Positions 33,443-42,702 of a DNA stretch of 64,000 nucleotides are shown piece after piece. A model generated the notes under the pieces. It did not search any database and was not told where the DNA came from. It saw nothing but the letters and a program-made list of their open reading frames with translations. The stretch spans positions 11,637,501-11,701,500 of the forward strand of contig NZ_CP012333.1 in the NCBI RefSeq assembly GCF_001263205.1, written 5' to 3'. The stretch's first letter is position 1. Every line of letters begins with the position of its first letter. Source of the DNA: Labilithrix luteola. GTDB taxonomy: Bacteria > Myxococcota_A > Polyangia > Polyangiales > Polyangiaceae. Position numbers and translations under genes: made by a program.

Positions 33443-34772
33443 GCGGCAATTGTCACGAGCCATCGTCGCCGCCTGCGGGATGCTCTCTTGCGCCGCGGCG
33501 AACTGCGCGAGCGACGAGGTCGGCGCGGGCTTGGCGGAAGGCGACGGGACGCCCGACGCGTCTCTTGCCGACAGCGGGAGCGACGCGCCCCTGGAGGACG
33601 CTCCTTCGCGTGATGCTGCACCGTTCGATGCGACGCCGCCTCCGGTCGAATGCACGACAAAACCGTGCGCCACCGCGCTGACCTCCACGTCCGTCGGCGA
33701 CGCCCAGACGGTCTGCGCGTTGCTCGACGACGGCACGGTCGCGTGCTGGGGTGCCAACGATCAGGGACAGCTCGGACGCGGCGACGACGCCGGCGCAGTG
33801 GACAGCGCAACTCCGAAGAGGGTGGTCGGTATCGACAACGTCGTCGCGATCGCTCGGACGTGTGCGGTCGACAAGAACGGCTCGGCGTACTGCTGGGGAA
33901 AAGGTCCGTATCTGGTTGGGGACGCCGCCGACGTCACCACGGAGCGTACGCCGGTGAAGCTTCCCCTCGAGCGGGTGAAGAAAATCAGCGTCAACACGAA
34001 CGTCGGCTGCGCAATGGTCGAAGACGGCGTCGTGTGCTGGGGAGTCAATACGAACGGACAGATCGCTCCGTTCGACGGCAGCGATCGTTCGATGCCGCGA
34101 CCACCGCAGACCGTCGCGCTCCCGCCGGGAGCGAAGGCGCGCGACATCAAAGTAAGCAATGCCACGCTCGTCGCTCTCGAGGATGGGTCGATGGTGAGTT
34201 GGGGAGCGAGCCCACCGCTCGGGCGCGTCACCTCGCTCTCTCCCGACACGCATCCCCAGCCTCTCGCCATCGCCGGAATCACGACGGCCATCGCGATGGA
34301 GATCGACAATGGTTGCGCAGCGGTATCGGGTGTCGGCTACTGCTGGGGAGCAGGACCGCCGAATCCCCGGAACATCGTCGACCTCAGTCGGGCGCTGCCG
34401 ACTCCGATCGCGCTCCCCGAGCCTGTCCGCCAGATCAGCATGCCCGCGCAGCGTGTCCTCTGGGACCCGAACAGAGGCGAGTCGCTCGTGCCGAACCGCG
34501 GGTGTGCCGTCGGTGTTTCGGGGGCGGTGTACTGCTGGGGAAACAACACGAGTGGTCAGGCCGGCGACGGAACGAAAGACCACGCCTACGAGGCGGTTCA
34601 GGTCAGGGGGCTCCCCGCTCCGGCCGTGAAGGTCGAACCGCTCTTCGACGCCACGTGCGCGCTTCTGACGAGCGGCAGGATCTACTGCTGGGGAAGTGAT
34701 TTCTACGGTCAGCTCGGTACCGGCAATTTGAAAGTCTCGAGCCTCACACCTCAGGAAGTGCTACTGCCATGA
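33417..34772 (+). CDS. RCC1-repeat lipoprotein, locus A
   Basis: 451 residues. The start ATG at 33417 lies inside the previous gene, with CGGAGC just upstream. The signal sequence IVAACGMLSCAAANC is followed by an acidic Asp/Ala/Pro linker. RCC1 blades show CALLDDGTVACWGANDQGQL, CAVDKNGSAYCWGKG, CAMVEDGVVCWGVNTNGQI, YCWGAG, CAVGVSGAVYCWGNNTSGQA and CALLTSGRIYCWGSDFYGQL. The conserved Cys pairs (CA ... YCWG) suggest disulfide-stapled blades. Paralogues are 63085 onward and 40453-41775. Confidence 0.86.
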   Translation: MRFIRPIHKRQLSRAIVAACGMLSCAAANCASDEVGAGLAEGDGTPDASLADSGSDAPLEDAPSRDAAPFDATPPPVECTTKPCATALTSTSVGDAQTVCALLDDGTVACWGANDQGQLGRGDDAGAVDSATPKRVVGIDNVVAIARTCAVDKNGSAYCWGKGPYLVGDAADVTTERTPVKLPLERVKKISVNTNVGCAMVEDGVVCWGVNTNGQIAPFDGSDRSMPRPPQTVALPPGAKARDIKVSNATLVALEDGSMVSWGASPPLGRVTSLSPDTHPQPLAIAGITTAIAMEIDNGCAAVSGVGYCWGAGPPNPRNIVDLSRALPTPIALPEPVRQISMPAQRVLWDPNRGESLVPNRGCAVGVSGAVYCWGNNTSGQAGDGTKDHAYEAVQVRGLPAPAVKVEPLFDATCALLTSGRIYCWGSDFYGQLGTGNLKVSSLTPQEVLLP

Positions 34773-36565
34773 AGTCGTCGCAGCTGCTGTCCGGCGTCCG
34801 CGCCGGCGCTCTTGTCGTCTGGGGCTTTGCCCTCGCCAACGCCCTTGCCTGCGGAAAGGACCGGCCCGCGCTCGACGCGCCCCCGGTGCTCATCGCCGGC
34901 GACGATGGCGGCGATGCCGGCGGGCCGGTATGCGGCGTCCAGTGTTCGATCGACGGACGGTCGAAGCTCACGGTATGCGACGGCGAGGTGACCGAGACGG
35001 TGATGTGCCCGCCGGAAATGGCGTGCGGCGCCGGGATCTGCCAAGAGCCGTGCGCGGCAGCGGCGGCGGATCATAACTCGAACGGATGCGACTTCTATTT
35101 TCAGGCGCCCCGATACTCATCATCGAATTATCGACAGTCCTGCTACGCCGCGTACGTGGTCAACACCTCGAACCAGGACGCGACCATCTCCCTCGAGTAC
35201 CAAGGCCAGCCCATCGATATTTCGAAGTCCTTGTTCCGGACGACTCCCGGGGACGCGACGCTCACCGCCCATACCGGACCGCTCGCTCCGGGGGAAGGCG
35301 CGATTCTCTTCGTGTCCGATCGCGATCGCACAGGCGAGCCATACGTTCCGAGCACCCCTTTCGACCCCGATATTTCGTGCCCCAAAGGCGTCGTTCCCGC
35401 CACGCACGTGGACGTCATTCCGAACGGCACCGGGATCGGCTCGTCGTTTCGTCTGACGGCGGGCATGCCCGTCAGCCTTGCGTCGATCTACCCGTTTGGA
35501 GGCGCTTCGAGCTTCGTTCCCGCAGCCACCCTCCATTTGCCGGTGGCGACATGGGAGAAGCAGCACATCCTGATCAACGGCTGGGAAACCGGACCCACCG
35601 GACGACCGGCAGCGCTGATCGTCGCCTCCGAGGACGACACGGAGGTAACGCTTTTGCCGAGGGTGGACCTCCAGAACGGCGCAGGCGTGGTGGGCGGTCC
35701 CGCCGGAGTCCCCGTCAAGTTTCGGCTCGGAAAGGGTCAGAACCTTCAGCTCGTCCAATCACGTGAGCTCACGGGGAGCCTTGTCACGTCGGACAAGCCG
35801 ACGACGACCTTCGCCGGCCACCAGTGCGCAGAAGTTCCCGTCGGTAAGGCCGCTTGCGACATCCTCACCCAACAAATTCCGTCGCTGGAGCAGTGGGGCT
35901 CGGAGTACGTGGGTGTTGGCTATCGCCCGCGGCTCGGAAACGAGCATGAACCCGTCGGCTATCGGATTGTCGCCGCCCAGGACGGGACGCTGCTCGAATA
36001 CGATCCTCCTCAGCCGCCCGCCGGTGCGCCCACCGCGCTCTCGCGCGGGCAGTCCAAGCTCTTCTACGCGGGAACGGGAGACGCGTTCGTGGTGCGCACG
36101 CAGGATGCCGATCACCCGATCTATGTCGCCGCGTACATGTCCGGCGGCGGCGACGCCAACGGCGCCGGAGATCCGGAGTTCGTGAACGTCGTGGCGGCCG
36201 GTCAGTACTTGCGCGCGTATTCCTTTTACGCCGACCCAACCTACGCCGAGGCTTCGCTCGTCATCGTGAGGGCCAAGGCCTACGGCAAGTTCAACGACGT
36301 CTGGCTGGAGTGCGCAGGCAACTTGACCGACTTTCGTCCCATCGGAACGCGTGGAGACTACGAATTCACGCGCGTCGACTTGTCCCGCAACTTCGGCAAC
36401 GGCGCCAGCTTCGACGGAGGCACGTGCAAGGCCGGCATGCAGCGCATGAGCAGCGAAGGTCCGTTCTCCGCAACGCTGTGGGGCTGGGGCATGTACGCAA
36501 GCTACGCCTTTGCGAGCGGCACGGCGCTGCGGAAGCTCGTGACCAACCCCATTATCGTTTTCTGA
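34769..36565 (+). CDS. IgGFc-binding-type surface lipoprotein
   Basis: 598 residues, ATG overlapping the RCC1 stop. Lipobox NALAC. A small Cys-rich knot comes first (VCGVQCSIDGRSKLTVCDGE, MCPPEMACGAGICQEPC). The rest matches the IgGFc-binding N-terminal domain pattern: AALIVASEDDTEVTLLPRVD, FRLGKGQNLQLVQ, LTGSLVTSDKPTTTFAGHQC, AACDILTQQIPSLEQWG. That domain is named after mucosal FcGBP; in bacteria its role is unknown, probably adhesion or matrix. It closes operon A. A broken copy lies at 24785-25094. Confidence 0.85.
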   Translation: MKSSQLLSGVRAGALVVWGFALANALACGKDRPALDAPPVLIAGDDGGDAGGPVCGVQCSIDGRSKLTVCDGEVTETVMCPPEMACGAGICQEPCAAAAADHNSNGCDFYFQAPRYSSSNYRQSCYAAYVVNTSNQDATISLEYQGQPIDISKSLFRTTPGDATLTAHTGPLAPGEGAILFVSDRDRTGEPYVPSTPFDPDISCPKGVVPATHVDVIPNGTGIGSSFRLTAGMPVSLASIYPFGGASSFVPAATLHLPVATWEKQHILINGWETGPTGRPAALIVASEDDTEVTLLPRVDLQNGAGVVGGPAGVPVKFRLGKGQNLQLVQSRELTGSLVTSDKPTTTFAGHQCAEVPVGKAACDILTQQIPSLEQWGSEYVGVGYRPRLGNEHEPVGYRIVAAQDGTLLEYDPPQPPAGAPTALSRGQSKLFYAGTGDAFVVRTQDADHPIYVAAYMSGGGDANGAGDPEFVNVVAAGQYLRAYSFYADPTYAEASLVIVRAKAYGKFNDVWLECAGNLTDFRPIGTRGDYEFTRVDLSRNFGNGASFDGGTCKAGMQRMSSEGPFSATLWGWGMYASYAFASGTALRKLVTNPIIVF

Positions 36566-36578
36566 AGCCGCTCCAGTT

Positions 36579-37145
36579 TCAACGTCGAATCTCTCCAAGA
36601 ACCCGCTCCACCGCCTCTTCGACGGGGATAGGCCCAGAAAGGCGCAACACCGGATTGGTCGCGCGCCGCAGGAGCTCCTCGTGGCAGGGAAGCGTGTTGG
36701 TCCCCTCCGCGGTGCCGTCGTCGTAGCCTCGCGTCCAGGCGATGAACTCGGCGTGAACCTCAGCCATATCGCCGCCGGGCAGAATTCGATCCCCGTATTG
36801 CTCTCGCTCACGTCGCACGATGCGTTCGATGCGCAGTTCGCTCGGTAGCCACAGGAACGCGTGCAGCGAGTAACGAAGCGCAGGGGTCGGCGTCCACGTC
36901 CCGACGGCACCGCTCAGGACCCAGTGATCGAGCGGGCCCAGCTCGCGCTCCACGAGTGTGCATCGATCCTCGGGTGTCCGTTGCTTCTGAAACGGCGGGT
37001 CGGTGGGAAGATGGTAATAAGCGTCCGAGTCGAAGTGGGGAATCGCAAGTCGCTCCGCGACAGCGCGAGCGAGGGTCGTCTTCCCTACCCCCGAGGCGCC
37101 GATCACGTTGATTCGAACAGGGCTCACGCGCCGAATCCGCAGCAC
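36579..37145 (-). CDS. P-loop NTPase resembling adenylate kinase/shikimate kinase
   Basis: 188 residues; a GTG at 37124 is an alternative start. Walker A is NVIGASGVGKTTLARAVAE. The segment IPHFDSDAYYHLPTDPPF resembles the substrate-binding part of small nucleoside or shikimate kinases, and RIERIVRREREQYGDRILPG is the lid-like arginine-rich stretch. The tail ATNPVLRLSGPIPVEEAVER is typical of AAA_17/AAA_18 proteins. The substrate is unknown. It converges on operon A, with 13 bp between the stops, and is last in a minus-strand run of four genes. Confidence 0.8.
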   Translation of the reverse strand: MLRIRRVSPVRINVIGASGVGKTTLARAVAERLAIPHFDSDAYYHLPTDPPFQKQRTPEDRCTLVERELGPLDHWVLSGAVGTWTPTPALRYSLHAFLWLPSELRIERIVRREREQYGDRILPGGDMAEVHAEFIAWTRGYDDGTAEGTNTLPCHEELLRRATNPVLRLSGPIPVEEAVERVLGEIRR

Positions 37146-37184
37146 ACCCTCGACTTCCGTTCGACCAGCACGCTCGCCGACGAG

Positions 37185-37595
37185 TCAGTCCACGCGCGAC
37201 ACGTCGACGTCCACTCCGAACTCCCTCAAGACCTCCTCGAAGTACTCCGCCTCGACGCGAGCGCCCTCCGCCAGCGGCAGCCCATCGCGGACAATCCGAA
37301 GAAGCTCCATCGGGGGATCACTTCGCAATCCACGCAGCGCGTGCAACGCTTCTGTGCGTCGCGGTCCGAGATCGCGAATGCGCGCCACCCAACGCCCCTC
37401 GGAAGCGATGAACGCTGCCCTCGCCTCGTCGGTCAGCGCGTCGCCATCTCCCTCTTCGGCAAAGGAACACTTCGTACAGTAGAGGCTGCGGCTAAATCGG
37501 AATTTCGTCGCGCTCGACGTGGCGACGTACGTGCACCTCATAGTCGCTCCACAGTCAGGACACTGAACCGGTTCCGAAGCGACGTGGCGTCCCAT
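37185..37595 (-). CDS. Zinc-ribbon protein of unknown function
   Basis: 136 residues from the ATG at 37595, with GAGG upstream; the longer frame to 37727 is less likely. Two CxxC pairs (VQCPDCGATM and LYCTKCSFAEE) form a zinc ribbon. The remainder is helical, with FIASEGRWVARIRDLGPRRT and EAEYFEEVLREFGVDVDVSR. The family was not recognised. It sits 39 bp before the P-loop kinase-like gene. Confidence 0.6.
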   Translation of the reverse strand: MGRHVASEPVQCPDCGATMRCTYVATSSATKFRFSRSLYCTKCSFAEEGDGDALTDEARAAFIASEGRWVARIRDLGPRRTEALHALRGLRSDPPMELLRIVRDGLPLAEGARVEAEYFEEVLREFGVDVDVSRVD

Positions 37596-37672
37596 GATAG
37601 CCCTCGAGTCCTCGAGTAGCATTGCACGCTGGTCTCGCGCAGTTCCCTTCGAGCCGACGAGACCTGGCTGAG

Positions 37673-38074
37673 CTACAGGCCCCTCCGCAAAACCTCTTCT
37701 AGCCGCTCGGCGTCGGTCGTGTCCCACGACTGGTAGACCCGCAAGAAGGCCTGATAGGCAGCGTCGGTCTGCATGCTTCTCAGCAGCAAGAGACAGACGT
37801 CACCAACGTAGACCCCACTCATTAGTGGCTCGCTCTTCGACGGTCCGCTCGCGAGGCTCTCGAGCAACGTGACGGTCTCGGCACGCTCGCCATGGAGCTC
37901 CGCGAGTCTCGTCAGCGCGGCGCCCTTCTGACCGGGGAATCCTGAACGTGCCATTTCCGCCAACGCGGAGAAGGAAACGTTGGGTTCTCGAATGCGCTTC
38001 AGCCACAAAGGCAAATCATCGCTCGCAGGAGCCAATCGCGGCTCAGTGAACAGCGACCCCCAACGATCCTGCAA
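37673..38074 (-). CDS. Uncharacterised helical protein
   Basis: 133 residues: WLKRIREPNVSFSALAEMAR, GQKGAALTRLAELHGERAET and VYVGDVCLLLLRSMQTDAAY. It reads as a small all-helical soluble protein, perhaps with HEAT-like pairs. Its start lies inside the 3' end of the 38043-38486 gene (32-bp overlap), so translation is probably coupled. No function assigned. Confidence 0.6.
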   Translation of the reverse strand: MQDRWGSLFTEPRLAPASDDLPLWLKRIREPNVSFSALAEMARSGFPGQKGAALTRLAELHGERAETVTLLESLASGPSKSEPLMSGVYVGDVCLLLLRSMQTDAAYQAFLRVYQSWDTTDAERLEEVLRRGL

Positions 38075-38486
38075 GGTGGCAGAGTTGTTCCATCAAGCGG
38101 TTCCACGCAAGAACATACGCGTCAACGGGAACGTTCGTGTGATGGTCCGTGGTTAGATCACGGTGCAAATGAGGGGACCGTCGAGTGTGAATTGATACGC
38201 TCTCATTGCTACGCACGGCGGAGATGACCAGCGATCCATTGCCGAGGTAAACGAAGTGTTCTGCCCCAGCCAAGAACTGCGGGAGATCGGAAACTGCGTC
38301 GCAGAGAAAAACAATATCGTCTTCCACCGGCAACGCACATAGGCCGAGATTTTCCCAACGGATCTCGAACGTCATGACGCCTCGTTCCGCCAGGCTCTCC
38401 ATGAGCGCCATTGGATCGATGGGCGAAAGCGCGGGTTCTTCCCGTCCCTGGCAGTTCGCAGTGCTGAAGGTTAGCTCGATCTTCAT
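38043..38486 (-). CDS. Uncharacterised small protein
   Basis: 147 residues: MKIELTFSTANCQGREEPAL, MTFEIRWENLGLCALPVEDD, IVFLCDAVSDLPQFLAGAEH. Strand-rich first half and His/Arg-rich second half (HTRRSPHLHRDLTTDHHTNV). It is first in the minus-strand run ending at 36579. Such runs of small unrelated genes often serve as immunity arrays, but no toxin is present and no family was recognised. Confidence 0.58.
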   Translation of the reverse strand: MKIELTFSTANCQGREEPALSPIDPMALMESLAERGVMTFEIRWENLGLCALPVEDDIVFLCDAVSDLPQFLAGAEHFVYLGNGSLVISAVRSNESVSIHTRRSPHLHRDLTTDHHTNVPVDAYVLAWNRLMEQLCHLAGSLGVAVH

Positions 38487-38821
38487 GCTCGTCGTGCTCG
38501 TGCTCGGCTTAATCGGAAACGTATACCAAACAATCGGCGCACGCGGTGGTTGCGACTACTCGAAGGCGGCCTTCCAACGCTCGCCATCGAAGCGGATCGA
38601 GACTTCTCCTTCCTCCCCTCCGAACGACTTCCACGTCGCCATGGCGACGGCACATCCAACGACGCCCGGCGAGGTATCGACGGCGGTCTCGATGAGATCC
38701 GTCACGACGATCGAGTAATTTTGTCCCGCCCGCCGACTCCGAGCTCGACCGCGCGCGCGCGAATCGTGTGGAACTGTGTAAACGCGATCGGTCTGCGGGG
38801 GTGTCCGCTACGTGCACTCCG
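38487..38821. other. Gap with a possible minus-strand gene stump
   Basis: 335 bp between divergent genes. A minus-strand frame ending at a TAG at 38556-38558 reads IVVTDLIETAVDTSPGVVGC, VAMATWKSFGG and GEVSIRFDGERWKAAFE. It looks like the tail of an immunity-type protein but has no start, so it is at best a remnant. The promoter of the 38822 gene should also be here. Confidence 0.3.
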
Positions 38822-40339
38822 ATGGCACATACCTTCCGTCGCCTTGCGATCTCTGGCTTGCTCGTCTGTCTCTCCCCGCTCGGCTGTTCGGATGCCCCGT
38901 CGAACGCGCCCCCCTCGTCGGCGAGCTCGGACTCGTCGGGCTCGTCGGACAACGAGGCGGCAGCAGGGCTCGAGCCAGTGACCGTCGACGACATCCAGCT
39001 CTCGACGGGGGCGCTCCTCAGCGCCTACGACGAGACTGCCGCGGAGCTCGAGGTGAGTTCGCTGCGCATCGAGCAGGCGCTCACGATCAGGGTGAAGGGA
39101 ACGAGCGGCGGAAGCGTCCTCGTCGACGGTGTCGTCGTTCCCATGAACGGGGCCTACAGCCTCACGCTCGATCGGCTCGCCGATGACCGAATCATCCACA
39201 TCGTTCACAAGAACGCAGCGGGCACGGTGGTCGATCAGAGTCTCCGCACACTGCCGACCGACTTTCCGGCGTTCACAGTCACCGCCGACAATCCCACGCC
39301 GGGTTGGATCTTCTTCACGCCCGGTACGTGGTCCGCCTTGCCGTTGACGCCGTACATCGCGATTCTCGATGAGCTCGGGCGCGTCCGTTACTACCGACGC
39401 ATGATCGCCACGTCGACCGACTTCAAGTGGACCGTGCTGCCCAACGGGCGAACGCGCTACACGTACTGGTCGGACGAGAGTACGGAAAGCGGCGCCGGTA
39501 CGACCGTGGTGCTCGACGAGAACTTCGACGAGATCGAGCGAATCCAGCTGCTCGCGACGGACAAGCACGCCGCCTACCCGACCGACGCCCACGACGTGCT
39601 GCTCCTCGACGACAATCACTACGTGCTCACTGCCACCGTCAGCAGGACCGTAAACAACGTCCCCGAGGACCTCGCGGGTGACGATGCGACGCCCACCGTG
39701 GGCGCGGCGATCATCCAGGAGATCGAAGACGGCAAGGTGATCTTCGAGTGGGACAGCACGGAGCATCCGGAGCTCTACGCCTCCTCCTCCGAGGGCAACG
39801 CTTACGCGACGTCGACGTCGACGAGCGCCGCCGATTACATCCACTTCAACTCGATCGACATCGAGCCGACGACCGGCAACTTCATCGTGTCCTTGCGCCA
39901 CCAGGATGCACTGCTCGAGCTCGATCGGACGACCGGCGCCACCGTCTGGACGCTCGGCGGTGTGAACGACCAATTCGGACTCGACGACGCGCAACGCTTC
40001 TCGCACCAGCACCATGCACGCGTGCAGTCGGACGGCAGCATTCTCTTCTTCGACAACGACAACGCCCGCGAGGCGACGCGCATCATCCAGGCGAAGGTCG
40101 ACTCGCCAGACCTCGCCCTCACCTCGTTCGACGCATGGGACACGGGCCGCTATTCGATGGCCATGGGGTCCGTGCAAAAGCTCGACGCCACGACGTACTT
40201 CATCGGCTGGGGCGCTCACACCGACGATCTCTCGGATATCTCCGAAATCGACCGGAGCACGGGGAAGACGAAGTTCTCTCTGACCTTCCGCGACGACTAC
40301 TATTCGTACCGCGCCCTCAAGTGGACGAATCATCCCTGA
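38822..40339 (+). CDS. Lipoprotein of the arylsulfotransferase (ASST) family
   Basis: 505 residues from the ATG at 38822. The leader ISGLLVCLSPLGC ends in a lipobox and is followed by a Ser/Gly/Asp linker. The propeller-type domain contains TDFKWTVLPNGRTRYTYWSD, HDVLLLDDNHYVLTATVSR, IHFNSIDIEPTTGNFIVSLR and FSHQHHARVQSDGSILFFDN. The last resembles the His-containing strand of bacterial aryl sulfotransferases, which move sulfate between phenols outside the cytoplasm. An Arylsulfotransferase_2-like member is my best assignment; catalytic activity is not certain. The RCC1 lipoprotein follows after 113 bp. Confidence 0.8.
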   Translation: MAHTFRRLAISGLLVCLSPLGCSDAPSNAPPSSASSDSSGSSDNEAAAGLEPVTVDDIQLSTGALLSAYDETAAELEVSSLRIEQALTIRVKGTSGGSVLVDGVVVPMNGAYSLTLDRLADDRIIHIVHKNAAGTVVDQSLRTLPTDFPAFTVTADNPTPGWIFFTPGTWSALPLTPYIAILDELGRVRYYRRMIATSTDFKWTVLPNGRTRYTYWSDESTESGAGTTVVLDENFDEIERIQLLATDKHAAYPTDAHDVLLLDDNHYVLTATVSRTVNNVPEDLAGDDATPTVGAAIIQEIEDGKVIFEWDSTEHPELYASSSEGNAYATSTSTSAADYIHFNSIDIEPTTGNFIVSLRHQDALLELDRTTGATVWTLGGVNDQFGLDDAQRFSHQHHARVQSDGSILFFDNDNAREATRIIQAKVDSPDLALTSFDAWDTGRYSMAMGSVQKLDATTYFIGWGAHTDDLSDISEIDRSTGKTKFSLTFRDDYYSYRALKWTNHP

Positions 40340-40452
40340 CCGCACACGAGTCCGCGACCGAGGAGCGGCCCACCGCGAGCTCGCACGTGCGAATTGCAGG
40401 CGCGGCCGAGGAGCTGGTATCGTTCGCTTGAACCTTGTCCTTTGGAAGGGTG

Positions 40453-41775
40453 ATGGGGCGGACGCGACGAATTGGGGGGCTTGTGTTGAGCGTGGTCGGG
40501 GCCTTCGCCGTGGCCGGCGTGTCGGTCGTGGGCTGCGAGAGCGCCCTCGGTTTGGACGATGCCCGGGTACGCACGAGCGACGACGCAGCGCCTGCTGCCG
40601 CGGACGTTTCCGACCTTCCGGACGTTCCGGACGTCGTTTCGGACGTTCCAGACCGCGTACCGAATCGCGTGCCGTACGTCGTCTCCAGCCTTGGGGATCA
40701 CACGTGCGCTGTCACGCCTGACAAGCGTGCGTATTGCTGGGGCGACAACACGGAAGGTCAGCTCGGCGACGGCACCACCGAAACACGCAGCACGCCGGTT
40801 TTGGTCGCCCCGTTCGACGACGTGGTCGATGTCTCTGCGGGCTACACGCACTCGTGTTTGGTTCGGAGCAACTCGGACGTCTACTGCTGGGGCAAGAACG
40901 ATCGGGGGCAGCTCGGGGATGGCACCAAGATCGATCGCCGTGAAGCCAGCGCGCTGACGATGAGCGGCGCGTTGAACGTGGGCGTCGCCGGCTGGCACAC
41001 CTGCGTCGTCACCGCGCTTCGCACCGTTCGATGCTGGGGCGACAACTATTACGGTGCGCTCGGAGACAGCACCTTCACGGCGCGCACGCGCTACGTCGAC
41101 GTGCTGGGCCTCTCGGACGTCACCTCCCTCGCCGTCGGCGTGATGCACAACTGCGCGGCCACCGACCAGGGGTATGTCTACTGCTGGGGCCGCAGCGTTT
41201 TTGGAGAGCTCGGTTACGCGGTGGAAGGCGATGCTGGAAGCCCGGATCCCAACGATCCGGGGAGTCCAATCGCACAGCGGGTCCCTGGACTCACCGACGT
41301 GGCAAGTGTCGTCGCCGGCGAAGACCACACGTGCGCCATCCGCAAGAACGGGCAGGTCGTGTGCTGGGGAAGAAACGACTACTCGCAGCTCGGTGACGGC
41401 ACGGGCATCGGCAGGACCACGCCCGCTCCCGTGTTGGGGGATCCGACCTACGCGGTGCATCTCACAGCCGGTGGATTCAACTCCTGCGCCACGTTCAGCG
41501 GAGGCAAGGTGCGGTGCTGGGGGCGGAACAACTTCGGGCAGCTCGGCAACGGCAATACGAATCAAGGCGAGACCGTCCCGAGTCCGCCCATCGTCTGGCT
41601 CGCGGACGTCGAACGACTCTCGACGGGTGAGCACACCTGCGCCTGGCGCAAGGATGGAAAGTTGTTTTGCTGGGGCAGAAACGATCTCGGCCAGCTCGGA
41701 CTGGGGAGCATCAGTGACTACGAGCTCCAACCGCGCGAGGTGACCTTTCCTGCGCTCCCATCCGCGAGCCCCTAA
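40453..41775 (+). CDS. RCC1-repeat lipoprotein, third copy
   Basis: 440 residues from the ATG at 40453 (GGAAGG upstream); a TTG at 40435 is in frame. Lipobox VSVVGC, then an Asp/Val/Pro linker with DLPDVPDVVSDVPDRVP. Seven RCC1 blades follow, such as CAVTPDKRAYCWGDNTEGQL, CLVRSNSDVYCWGKNDRGQL, CAATDQGYVYCWG, CAIRKNGQVVCWGRNDYSQL and CAWRKDGKLFCWGRNDLGQL. The Cys pairing is the same as in the RCC1 proteins of loci A and B. It is followed after 35 bp by a Ser/Thr kinase gene. Confidence 0.86.
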   Translation: MGRTRRIGGLVLSVVGAFAVAGVSVVGCESALGLDDARVRTSDDAAPAAADVSDLPDVPDVVSDVPDRVPNRVPYVVSSLGDHTCAVTPDKRAYCWGDNTEGQLGDGTTETRSTPVLVAPFDDVVDVSAGYTHSCLVRSNSDVYCWGKNDRGQLGDGTKIDRREASALTMSGALNVGVAGWHTCVVTALRTVRCWGDNYYGALGDSTFTARTRYVDVLGLSDVTSLAVGVMHNCAATDQGYVYCWGRSVFGELGYAVEGDAGSPDPNDPGSPIAQRVPGLTDVASVVAGEDHTCAIRKNGQVVCWGRNDYSQLGDGTGIGRTTPAPVLGDPTYAVHLTAGGFNSCATFSGGKVRCWGRNNFGQLGNGNTNQGETVPSPPIVWLADVERLSTGEHTCAWRKDGKLFCWGRNDLGQLGLGSISDYELQPREVTFPALPSASP

Positions 41776-41810
41776 GCGCAGCGCGGTCACTTCGCAACGA
41801 GCACGCCTCC

Positions 41811-42680
41811 ATGCCTCTTTCGCCCGAAGTCGTCACGCGCGCCCGGGAGCGCGTCGGGAGCTTCGTCCGACGCAAATACCACTTCGATGCGCTGGTGGGC
41901 ATCGGCGGAACCGCGGCGGTCTACGCTGCCACGCATCGCAACGGAACGCGCGTCGCGCTCAAGGTCCTGCACCCCGAGCTCGCGTTGATCGCGGACATTC
42001 AGGCGCGATTTCTCCGTGAGGGTTATGTCGCCAACCGCATCGCGCACGAAGGCGTGGTGCGCGTCGTCGACGATGACGACGACGAAACGTTCCATACGGT
42101 CTTTCTCGTGCTCGAGCTTCTGGAGGGCGAGACGATCGCGGAACGCGTCGCGCACACCGCGGCGAGCATGGACGAAAGCGTCCAGTGGGGTGATCGTCTG
42201 CTCGACATCCTCGCGGCCGCGCACGATGTCGGCGTCGTTCATCGGGACATCAAACCGGAGAACCTCTTTCTGACGCGCTCGGGCACGCTGAAGCTCCTCG
42301 ACTTCGGCATCGCGCGCCTTCTCGACGGCAGCAGCGCGACCCGCTCGGGGCTGCTTCTAGGAACGCCCGCGTTCATGTCCCCCGAGCAAGCGAGTGGGCA
42401 CGCACGCGACGTCGATGCGCGAAGCGATCTCTGGTCGACCGGCGCGGTGCTCTTTCGCCTGATCGCGGACCGCCCGGTGCACCTCGCGCGCTCGCCGGCC
42501 GAGCAGATGCTGTTTGCGGCGACGCAGCCGGCTCCCAAGCTCGAGACCGTCGTTCCGGGCATCTCGGCTCGACTCGGGAACGTCGTCGATCGCGCGCTCG
42601 CCTTCGAACGAGCGGACCGCTGGCAAGACGCCCGCACCATGCGCACGGCGCTCCGCGAGGCCGTGGGCACGAATCGTTAG
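41811..42680 (+). CDS. Ser/Thr protein kinase, short soluble form
   Basis: 289 residues, kinase domain only. VGIGGTAAVYAATHRNG is the glycine loop, VALKVLHPELAL carries the lysine, VVHRDIKPENLFLTRSG the catalytic loop, LLDFGIARLL the DFG, and GTPAFMSPEQASG the activation segment. No membrane helix or sensor domain is present. It is closely related to the kinase at 43575-45053, which has a C-terminal extension. The two face each other across the 42703-43581 gene, which suggests a local duplication. Confidence 0.9.
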   Translation: MPLSPEVVTRARERVGSFVRRKYHFDALVGIGGTAAVYAATHRNGTRVALKVLHPELALIADIQARFLREGYVANRIAHEGVVRVVDDDDDETFHTVFLVLELLEGETIAERVAHTAASMDESVQWGDRLLDILAAAHDVGVVHRDIKPENLFLTRSGTLKLLDFGIARLLDGSSATRSGLLLGTPAFMSPEQASGHARDVDARSDLWSTGAVLFRLIADRPVHLARSPAEQMLFAATQPAPKLETVVPGISARLGNVVDRALAFERADRWQDARTMRTALREAVGTNR

Positions 42681-42702
42681 ACTGCTACGCGAGACGTCGA
42701 GC

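Noticed and set aside
38702..40345. Long minus-strand frame of 547 codons
   Set aside because: It is the antisense of the ASST-like lipoprotein gene; composition is Arg/Val-rich with no motif, while the plus strand has a lipobox and family motifs.
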